From Diprion similis (lineage: Eukaryota; Arthropoda; Insecta; Hymenoptera; Diprionidae), in contig NC_060116.1 in the NCBI RefSeq assembly GCF_021155765.1, positions 3,286,001-3,350,000 on the forward strand: a stretch of 64,000 nt of DNA. The letters are read 5' to 3'. Shown here in pieces: positions 50,701 to 58,608 of the stretch. The position numbers and the translations under genes are program-made. Positions within the stretch are counted from its first letter, which is position 1. The number at the start of each line of letters is the position of its first letter. The notes beneath the pieces were generated by a model. It was not told the DNA's origin. It was given only the letters and a program-made list of their open reading frames with translations, and did not search any database.

Positions 50701-52522
50701 AAATATTTCACTAGCTACAGGATAGTTTTGACTAGGATCTAATTCCTCCTGAATTCAGGATAACATATGCAATTTTCAAACCCGAGAAATTTAGTTAAAG
50801 ACATTGTTTAATCGCAATTTAATACCTTTTTGTTAATTTGATGATGAGGCAGTTAAGCGATGAGAACTTTTTGCATTCATATATTCGATAGGTTACGAAA
50901 ATTTTTGTAAAAAAGTTGACAACGATTTATTTACAAAACTTATGAACAGAGTACAGATACTGATTTTCCTTTTCAAATCGCTTCGAAGGGGTTGAAAATC
51001 TAGGAAACTCATTCGATTTCAATCCAAAAGAAACTATTTTTCACAAATGTACTTCCATAGATTTTTTTTTAGCTATTTAAAAATATCTACCGACACCGAC
51101 GTGATGAATATAAAAATGTTTCACAGTGAGATTGTAGAAAATAATTTGATGGAAGTGAAGGAATTTAACCAGATCATAAATCATTTCAAAGTGATCCAAA
51201 ATGAAAAACTGATATCTAGACTTCACTTTATAATTTTAGTACTTGAATTTTTAGAAAAATCATCAAACGATAAAATGTTGCTTTTTAAACGAGGAATTAT
51301 GCTTCGTCTGAAAGAATCACTTCACAGTGACTAGAGTTCACGATTTTTGTTCCGAAAAATTTTACGCATATTATCGAAACCACTTTACCTACCGATTGAC
51401 AGAAATAAAAGATTCCAAGATTGCAATCGGGTCAAAATTTCTTCGAATTTCGAGTATTCGTACCTCTGAATTATCGGCTTTGCAACATCTTCGAAAACTT
51501 CATCCTGTCTGGCACCGTGGTCAAAGATTTTATGGAATCTGAACAAGAGTAATACACACTTGTGTTACTCGAAAATCTTGAATCTCGCAATTACCTTAAG
51601 AGGTCTACTCAACTGACGAGCAAAAAAGAGTTTCTTCGAGAATTTGTTTAACAAGTTTTAACTGTAAATATTGGTAAAGGCTTTGTTAGGCTTAATAAAT
51701 ACACTCTCGAATTACATAAATAAAAATGTTTTTTTTATTTTTGTGATTTTAATCACTTTCTACACACGGAAATCGAAGTTGAAAATCATTCTGAAAAAAG
51801 TTAGGTTTGCGATGTTGATGATTTCTCGGAGATGGTTAACCTGAAACCAAAGAATCGAACGGTTTTAGATTCAGCATGTTAATGGCCTTGGAATGAATCA
51901 TACCTTGTTTCAAATTTTTATTTTAACTAAATATTTTTGCAAAAAGGTCAAAAAACGGTCTTTTTCAACTTTTCAAAAAATGCCCGTCAGTTTGTTAATT
52001 TTGCAAATATCAAAAATCGTATGATTCATTCCAACGCCATTAACATGCTGAATCTAAAATCGTTCGATTTTTTGGTTCCAGGCAGACCTAACTTTTTTTC
52101 AAACTAATTTTCAACTACGATTTTCGTGTTTAAAATCAATAAAATTTTTTTTTTAAATGCAATTCAAGAGCCTATATCAATATTTCAAGTTAAAACTTGT
52201 TAAAAAAATTCTTGAAAAAACTTTTTTTTCTGCTCGTCAGCTGGGTAGACCCCTTAATACAACTTACGCAAAGTTCCATGACTCCGGTCTATTATCGACG
52301 AACTCGTTACCGGACTTCTGGGCTCCCCATAAGACCAGATAATCTTCTTCAACGTGTTTTCTGGGCCGCCGATGTATCTCGTAATTCTACACAAGAGTGA
52401 GGAAATTTCCCGTCATCATTCTTATAGGTTAATCAGACCGATCATTAATCACTCACTACGACGTTTCTTCGTTTTAATTCCGGCCTCAGTCGAGCAAAGA
52501 CTTTTATCTCATTTTTTACCAT
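41793..52522 (-). CDS. KIF6: Kinesin-like protein KIF6 (kinesin-9 family), complete, 830 aa
   Basis: Fourteen exons in transcript order: 52522-52457, 52386-52268, 51538-51464, 50680-50638, 50453-50349, 50172-50060, 48713-48597, 47759-47625, 46375-46241, 46123-46027, 45573-45418, 45352-45106, 44125-44060, 42811-41793; every junction phase agrees and the total is 2493 nt. The N-terminus MVKNEIKVFARLRP is a kinesin strand beta-1. The P-loop GQTGSGKT is at 100-107, switch I NPQSSRSH at 221-228 and switch II DLAGSE at 255-260. The segments DRGILPRTIQHLF, YDLLDPKHE, AETPMN and EAKHINLSLHYLEQVI are typical of KIF6. After the motor (to about 355) come coiled-coil stretches, a polar low-complexity tail, and the KIF6 C-terminal signature PLTGDPEIDKEIIAFYRAKR. 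Length is close to vertebrate KIF6 (about 814 aa). It is a plus-end microtubule motor of cilia and flagella; in an insect, sperm or sensory cilia are the likely sites. No broken residues seen in the motor. Confidence 0.93.
44322..45056. repeat. Foldback element in KIF6 intron 12
   Basis: Outer arms (gggccaaaaaaattgac... / ...taactaacgaaaaaaaatagtc) and inner arms (tctacaaaaaaggtctcttg / caagagaccttttttgtaga) pair around a central AT-rich loop of about 200 bp. The inner arm is shared with the element at 26044-26708, so the two belong to one family or share an ancestor. It lies between KIF6 exons 12 and 13 and encodes nothing recognisable. Confidence 0.75.
47387..47470. repeat. Short inverted-repeat fragment with cagggtggcca ends
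   Basis: About 84 bp with ends cagggtggccac and gtgaccaccctg, containing the run ggaaaaactggaaaacctgg. A related stretch (cagggtgtcc ... ggaaaaaaacctg) is at about 2669-2735. This looks like a small non-autonomous DNA transposon or its remnant in KIF6 intron 8. Confidence 0.45.
47914..48521. repeat. 608-bp foldback in KIF6 intron 7
   Basis: The left arm, starting gtgtttgacgaatttttgcc, pairs with the right arm ending gcaaaaatttgtcaacac; inner parts taagatagtccgctt and aagcggactatcccag also pair. The arms are about 100-130 bp and the middle pairs less well. It lies wholly within the intron between 47760 and 48596. Confidence 0.75.
49421..49668. repeat. 248-bp foldback in KIF6 intron 6
   Basis: Ends acatggtgtttccgaataaa and tttactcggaaataccctgt pair, as do gttaaaacagacctacc and its counterpart cggtaatctgttttaac. 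Small size, compact dyad symmetry and higher GC than the intron around it suggest a miniature foldback transposon. Confidence 0.7.
50537..51360 (+). repeat. Left arm of an 824-bp inverted duplication (contains KIF6 exon 4)
   Basis: Reverse complement of 52746-53569. Both arms are exactly 824 bp; I found only about six or seven substitutions and no net insertion or deletion. This arm includes KIF6 exon 4 (50680-50638) with acceptor tttcag and donor gtaatc, part of intron 4 and most of intron 3. The arms enclose a 1385-bp spacer that holds KIF6 exons 1-3. Confidence 0.93.
51596..52257. repeat. 662-bp foldback filling KIF6 intron 2
   Basis: Ends ttaagaggtctactcaactg and its near-complement ending cccttaa (52257) pair; inner segments attcagcatgttaatgg and ccattaacatgctgaat also pair. 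The intron runs 52267-51539 (729 nt), so the foldback is about 91% of it, reaching within 9 nt of the 5' splice site. Confidence 0.8.
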
Positions 52523-52745
52523 CCTGCTTGAGATTTTTCTATATTTTATACTATTATTTTATCTCGCGTTCACGTCTTACTTCTGTTTAGAAAAAGTAAA
52601 GAAATTGAAACCTTTATTTGCGCACATCGGCTGCTTGTCGTCTGCAGCATTTTCTCGCCTCTCTTTTTCCCTATTCCGTATCGATATCTTCCGACAGTCT
52701 TTTATCTCGAGCGAATTGTCAATTTACATATATATATATATATAT
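52523..52745 (-). promoter_or_regulatory. KIF6 5' flank between the start codon and the inverted arm
   Basis: Only 223 bp separate the KIF6 ATG from the right arm of the inverted duplication. The stretch contains a TA run at about 52727-52747. It must hold the 5' UTR and possibly the promoter, unless transcription starts beyond the arm at more than 53569. No core promoter element can be named with confidence. Confidence 0.4.
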
Positions 52746-53569
52746 ATTTTTCGGAACAAAAGTCGTGAACTCTAGTCACTGTGAAGTGATTCTTTCAGAC
52801 GAAGCATAATTCCTCGTTTAAAAAGCAACATTTTATCGTTTGATGATTTTTCTAAAAATTCAAGTACTAAAATTATAAAGTGAAGTCTAGATATCAGTTT
52901 TTCATTTTGGATCACTTTGAAATGATTTATGATCTGGTTAAATTCCTTCACTTCCATCAAATTATTTTCTACAATCTCACTGTGAAACATTTTTATATTC
53001 ATCACGTCGGTGTCGGTAGATATTTTTAAATGGCTAAAAAAAAATCTATGGAAGTACATTTGTGAAAAATAGTTTCTTTTGGATTGAAATTGAATGAGTT
53101 TCCTAGATTTTCAACCCCTTCGAAGCGATTTGAAAAGGAAAATCAGTATCTGTACTCTGTTCATAAGTTTTGTAAATAAGTCGTTGTCAACTTTTTTACA
53201 AAAATTTTCGTAACCTATCGAATATATGAATGCAAAAAGTTCTCATCGCTTAACTGCCTCATCATCAAATTAACAAAAAGGTATTAAATTGCGATTAAAC
53301 AATGCATTTAACTAAATTTCTCGGGTTTGAAAATTGCATATGTTATCCTGAATTCAGGAGGAATTAGATCCTAGTCAAAACTATCCTGTAGCTAGTGAAA
53401 TATTTGATTGGTTTATTTGTTTCAGCGTCCTGAACGGCTACAACGCAACTATTTTCGCTTATGGTCAGGTAATCAAATTGAGACAATTCGTTTAAATTTC
53501 CCAATTGAAATCCAAAGTTTACATTGGTAAATTGCAACTAAAAGAAATGAATATTGTCAAATGTAAATT
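52746..53569 (-). repeat. Right arm of the 824-bp inverted duplication
   Basis: Reverse complement of 50537-51360. It lies upstream of the KIF6 start codon and carries a reversed copy of exon 4. The TA-rich sequence at both edges (tatatatata before 52746 and after 53569) may mark the insertion joints. High identity between the arms indicates a recent duplication or ongoing gene conversion. Confidence 0.93.
53426..53468 (+). pseudogene. Reversed duplicate of KIF6 exon 4
   Basis: Identical to the 43-nt KIF6 exon 4 (encoding VLNGYNATIFAYGQ, just before the P-loop) but on the plus strand, with acceptor tttcag and donor gtaatc intact. It cannot join the KIF6 mRNA in its present orientation. It is an orphan exon copy made by the inverted duplication, not a processed pseudogene. 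Confidence 0.9.
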
Positions 53570-55479
53570 ATATATATATATTATACGTATATTGTATAAT
53601 AATCGATGGTCGTAACGTACGAAAAAAATCGATCTTTCGGTCATTGCACGTGTAGATGTCTTATGGATTCATTCATGGCTTACTTGGATGCCGTTTTTGG
53701 TGGCCTGAATCACAACTTGTCATTACAAAATGCTTTCGCAGAACTGCAGAACGAAGTGCAGCAACGAAATTCTCAACTCGTTTAACGCCATTTCTAAAAA
53801 CCTCAGCTTTTGACTGTACTTTTCACTGTAAGTGACGTGCATGCCCGATGTCTTAAGGCTCGATAATTCAAATTTGTAGTTTGATTTCGTTCGTAAATCG
53901 GTTCACTGGGAATATTTAAAATCGGATATTTTCCTTGAACTTATTGGTTGATTAGAAAAAAACGTCTAGTATGTAGTATCGTTATCAGTTATAACTTATG
54001 ACTTACGAATTTATGATTTCTTAACAAAATACATTGATTTTGTTCGAAATTTTTTTCTAAACGACGCTGTAAAGAAATAATTTTTGGACAAAGTAAGCTA
54101 CCAAATTCGAATCAGTTAAAACAACACCAATTATCTGCGTTTTGAGTTTTGAAAGAGTATAGTAAATGCAATCTCACTGTCAACGAGTGCTTAAGAATTC
54201 AATTAAGTGATTGAATTCTGTAGTAATATTTCATTATTCGCAGGAATTGTACCCGAGTATCGAGTCGAATTTCATTAGCTGATTAATTCGAGAGATTTGA
54301 ATTTAGAGTAACGATGCATAGAGAAAAAATAGTTATTTCGCTATTTCAGGATTTTCTCAAATTCGCTAAACTACAGTAACGAAGCAAAACGTATTAATAT
54401 TTATTTTCCAATCTGAACTCCTTCAAAATCATGCAAATATAAAAATTGCGAAATACTGATTTGTTACTTTTCATCAACTATAATGAGAGAAAATTCTAGT
54501 TGTAGTTACCATACACCGCTTAACTATTTTCATCTTTTACCATAATCGAAAAATATAGTATCGGGTGAAAAATCTTGTCGAGTCTCGTAGCTCTTACCAG
54601 AAAATCTAATACGTACGTATGTATTACCATTATTCTTGGTTATAGTCATTTGTACTAGATTTTATCGAAACTGTTGCGATTACTTGATGCTGGCGCTACA
54701 ATAAATTAATGTTGAAACCTTATTTAACTGAACAAACAAATGTAATGTCGCAATGACCAGTGGATGTAGCATTAGCAATTATAATCACAGTAAATAGTTA
54801 CTTCTATGTATCACATTTTATTGTCATTCTAAGAATATCGAGGCCGTCATTGTAACGGCACGCACCTATTTTACTAGAAATATTCTAACAACTATGACAA
54901 ATGAAATTTTACTTACAATCAGTATTGTTTTGCATGATTCGTTTTTTAACGTTACTGAATAGACCGAGTGAGGAGAAAAATGTAGAAGATTCAAAAACCA
55001 GGATCACAATATAGAACTTTTTTAAAACGAGAAAACCGATTTCACATCATTTCAAAATTTAAAAAAGTCAGAATGTGAAAAGGTCAAAGTACGGTAAGAA
55101 AAAATGACAGAATAATCGGAATCAAGTCGAATAGCAGAATTCCAACAATTCCATATTTTCCTTTTCTAATCATGTTGAAGTTAAAAAGAATATTTTGAAA
55201 TCTTAGTTCCTTCAAAATCATTGTAAAAATAAGAAAATAGTGACTTTTTCCCAATGTTTCGTTACAAAAACTTTACTAACTTCAATCTCATCTTTTCTAC
55301 GGTGTACTACGTCGACTTTTATATCATCCATCGACTTATTAATTTTAAAAAATTGCACAAAACTATATTTTCATACCACTTAAAAAAAAAAAATTCGATA
55401 CCGCCGTAACGTTCTTCGTATTTTCCGGACTTCTTCTACTCCTTGAAATATCTTCCGTTCAAAAATTTCACCGAAAGCC
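53570..55479. other. Intergenic stretch, no supported gene
   Basis: AT-rich. A 40-aa plus-strand open frame at 53663-53785 looks slightly protein-like but has no recognisable match. No tandem repeats or RNA genes seen. Confidence 0.45.
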
Positions 55480-56040
55480 AGGAACTCGAGGTTTATTGCG
55501 AATGTCACCGACTTTTGCGAGATTCGAGGCTCATATTCGGTTCTCGATACATCTCGTTTCGTTCTCTACGTTTCGACCCATCGATCCGTCTCCGCAGGCC
55601 GCACGTCGTCATGGTTACGCGGTTGCGGCGGACCGGCGCAGAGAACCGTCAAACGTCCCGACGTCCCGACGTCCCGACGTTCCGGCCGTCGCGTCGCGTC
55701 GGTTCAGTTCAGGAAACTTTTCCGGTCCGGAATTGCACGCGTTTTTTAGTTCTCGTTTAGCTGTCCATCGGCCCCTGGTTCTGCTCCGATTTCCCCCAAT
55801 TCTAATCGCCGCGTTTCGCAGTTTCACTACCGATGCAATCTGCCCCGATTTTCACGTGAATTTTCACTCGCACCGGCTCTTCGTCACTGGAATTTTCATG
55901 GTTTTCTTCGGCTCGATGGGTGACTCGTGTGAAACTTATACTCTATGGGACTCTCGCTGTATTGATCTGACCTGCACGCCGACTGCAATGGAATTTTGCG
56001 TCTAGTTCACCGAGTGTGAGTGGCTGATCGTGAGTAGTCG
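55480..56040. promoter_or_regulatory. GC- and CpG-rich island, candidate promoter or untranslated first exon
   Basis: A sharp rise in GC and CpG over about 560 bp in an AT-rich neighbourhood, with a short tandem of gacgtccc units near 55658-55680. A consensus-like donor (gtcg|gtaaga) follows at 56041 on the plus strand. This could be the first exon or promoter of a plus-strand gene beyond the window, or a distal promoter for minus-strand KIF6, 3 kb away. Open frames of 105 and 169 aa here are probably products of the composition. Confidence 0.35.
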
Positions 56041-57072
56041 GTAAGACAACGACCTATCTCAATTCCGGATCATCGATCACTCTATGCGAATTAAGAAGGA
56101 TCGTTCGATCGATCACGAATTTTGGGAGATTTTTAACGATTTTATAGCGGTTTATTTACGATTACAGAATTTTCAATTCTGTCACTTTTTAAGAGATCTT
56201 GGTAGTTTGAATGTGTAATGATTCGTCAAGTTTTTTTCTGCACGACTAGGACCTTATAAAATAGATAAAAATATTCGGTTTTTGGGCATCCGTTATCTGC
56301 TCAAAAATTTTTACAATTTCATTATAGTTTAGTGTTTAGACACTTTTTACTTTCGATTTGAGGTTCAAGTTTGACGAGCTTACAGAGTTGTTTTTTTTCT
56401 GTAAAAGTTGTGAATCATATTTTGGTTTCAATCCGATTATACCGGAAGTGGAAGAGACGTTAATCAACGTTACTGCGAATTCAATAATACCTATATTTTT
56501 ATATCTTTTACACCCGAAGTTTTTATTGCCTATTCCGTCTACAGGCTGAAGAAAGGCGTAAAGAAATGTAAAACGAGAAGTTTCAAAGCCACAGGGAAAC
56601 CGTTTCCGAGATGATTAATGGTCAGGTTTATAAATATCCAAGAGAATTTACTGATTAATTATCATGGATCTTTAGTACAAGATCTTGGCTAAAAATCAGA
56701 CCAGCAATTAATTTCGAACAACTCACGACAGCCGCCGCGTCTCTCTGTTAAAAGATAGTCGTTCGTTGAATTTTGTGTGTTAAATCTGTCATCAGTTGCT
56801 GATGATCGATAAGCCGAAACGAGTTTCGAGATACGCTGTCATCTGACCTTTGCATCGTTGGTCCGAGAAACCAGGAATTTACTTGAAGAAATATAGTTAA
56901 TCTAGTCGACTCTCTCATTAAGTAGGTACAACTGATTTCCATGCATAAGAGTCGCGATTTTTGGGGATAACTCCGTAGTCAGCGATTGAATCACGTGTGT
57001 AATATGCTACAAAGCATGGCAGCCTTGATTCGCAACACATGGCGCTTTATTATATGCGTATATATAATATAT
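56041..57072. other. Intergenic stretch, nothing recognised
   Basis: Mixed AT-rich sequence without coding signs or inverted repeats. Confidence 0.45.
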
Positions 57073-57612
57073 GGGTGGCGCAAAAAAACCAACTATTTTT
57101 TTTTTCTTTAGTCTCGTGTGACAGAATGTTAGTTTTTGATGTTTTAAGATCCCACTCCAAAGGACAGTTAAAAAAAATTTTTTTCAAGAGGTCGCTCCAC
57201 ATTTTTTAAAACGTCAGAAATCGTCAAAAATCGATTTTTTTTCTAATTTTTTTTCTCATTACGGTAGAATTTTATAGACAAAAGAAAAATAAGTTTTCGA
57301 AAGTTTCAGTTCAAAATTTGAATTTAAATTTAATTTTTAAATTTGAATCTTATCGAGCGACCTTTTAATATTCATATTAAAATTTCATAATTTTTTTTCT
57401 TCAATTTAGTAAAAAAGAATCGATAACAATACACCACGACATGAATTAAAAATCAACCAAAATACTGAAAATGTAATTTTTTTAATTTAATTTTTTGACG
57501 ATTTTTGACATTTTAAAAAATTTGGAGTGACCTCTTAAAATTTTTTTTTTGATCTGTCCTTTGGAGTGGGCTCTTAAAACATCAAAAACTAACACTTTGT
57601 CACATGAGACTC

Positions 57613-57643
<31 letters not shown>

Positions 57644-57664
57644 GTCGGTTTTTTTGCGCCACCC
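57073..57664. repeat. 592-bp foldback with gggtggcgc ends
   Basis: The ends gggtggcgcaaaaaaacc and ggtttttttgcgccaccc are perfect complements. Inner arms (ttagtttttgatgttttaag / cttaaaacatcaaaaactaa) pair over about 200 bp. The right arm has a 29-base A run (57613-57641) whose partner on the left is a shorter T run. The element sits in TA-rich DNA, with (TA)n directly after the right end. Confidence 0.85.
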
Positions 57665-57692
57665 TAATATATATATATATATATATATATAT
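57665..57692. repeat. (TA)n microsatellite
   Basis: Dinucleotide repeat directly abutting the right end of the foldback; a similar TA-rich run (tatataatatat) precedes the left end, so the element probably inserted into a TA repeat. Confidence 0.8.
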
Positions 57693-58078
57693 ACGTATAG
57701 CCTCGTATAATCAGTGACGATAATTAGTCCTTGACGCGCTTGCGGTGCCTGGAAAAAAAATTTATTCGGCATTTTTCCTCCCGGCGGATAACGATTGCTG
57801 TATCGTGCGGTTATACACACCGACATTTGTCAACCGCGTGCGGAACTCTGATTCAATTTATATCTACACATACGATATAAAACTCGAAAGTTTTTCTGAC
57901 GTATGTTCGCTTGTAATACATAAACTACCGAATCGATTTTGGTTCTTTTTTTCTGTCGTTATATACATAGCTACGACGTCTTCTCAGGACTTGGGCTTTA
58001 CTTCGTTACATGCAGATAAATAATTTTCAAGATGATATAACGATATTTGTAAGATCTTTAAGCTCTTCCGGATAAGGA

Positions 58079-58100
58079 TTAGGTTAGGTTAGGTTAGGTT
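58079..58100 (+). repeat. Short interstitial (TTAGG)4 tract
   Basis: Four complete TTAGG units plus two bases, the telomere repeat of most insects including many Hymenoptera. It is too short to be a telomere and is flanked by ordinary sequence. Confidence 0.85.
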
Positions 58101-58131
58101 CGGACATCATCAATTTCTATTTTATTATACA

Positions 58132-58608
58132 TTAAGGGGTTACTTATATGAAGTTACAATTTTCAAAAAATCTATATTTATTTAAGTAGACAAACAGAAA
58201 ATTTCTTGCCAATCCGGCAAATATTGACAAATCAATTTCAGACCTAAATTTTGATCAAAAAACGATTTTTTTGTTTTTTGATAGACTAGTATTTTGTCAA
58301 AAATTAATATTTTGCTTATTCCTTCGATCAATTACAAGGTATAATATATTATATCAACGAAATATTTTTCGTTTTTTCATTTTACATTATTCAGTTCAGA
58401 GGATACCGTGCTCACCGCAAGACGCCTTTTTTTAGAGATGCTCGCGTTCAAAATAATTATTTTTACAAATGAAAAATGTCAAAATACAGATAAAAGTTAC
58501 CACAATATACACAAGTTTTTACTTTAATCAATTAAAACGTCTTCTGAAGAAAATTTTTTCAAAAATCGATATTTTTTTTGGGTCACCTGACTGTATATAA
58601 CCCCTTAA
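58132..58608. repeat. 477-bp non-autonomous element with TTAAGGGGTTA ends
   Basis: Left end ttaaggggtta and right end taaccccttaa are perfect complements, each including TTAA at the outside, as expected for a piggyBac-like element with a TTAA target duplication. The interior is AT-rich and non-coding. Family assignment rests on the ends only. Confidence 0.6.

Noticed and set aside
53663..53785. 40-codon frame just outside the right arm of the inverted duplication
   Set aside because: It reads somewhat like protein (QNAFAELQNEVQQRN) but is too short and has no splice or gene context.
55496..56005. 169-codon plus-strand frame
   Set aside because: It coincides with the GC-rich island, where stop codons are rarer. 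It is rich in Arg, Ser and Pro from composition and has no domain.
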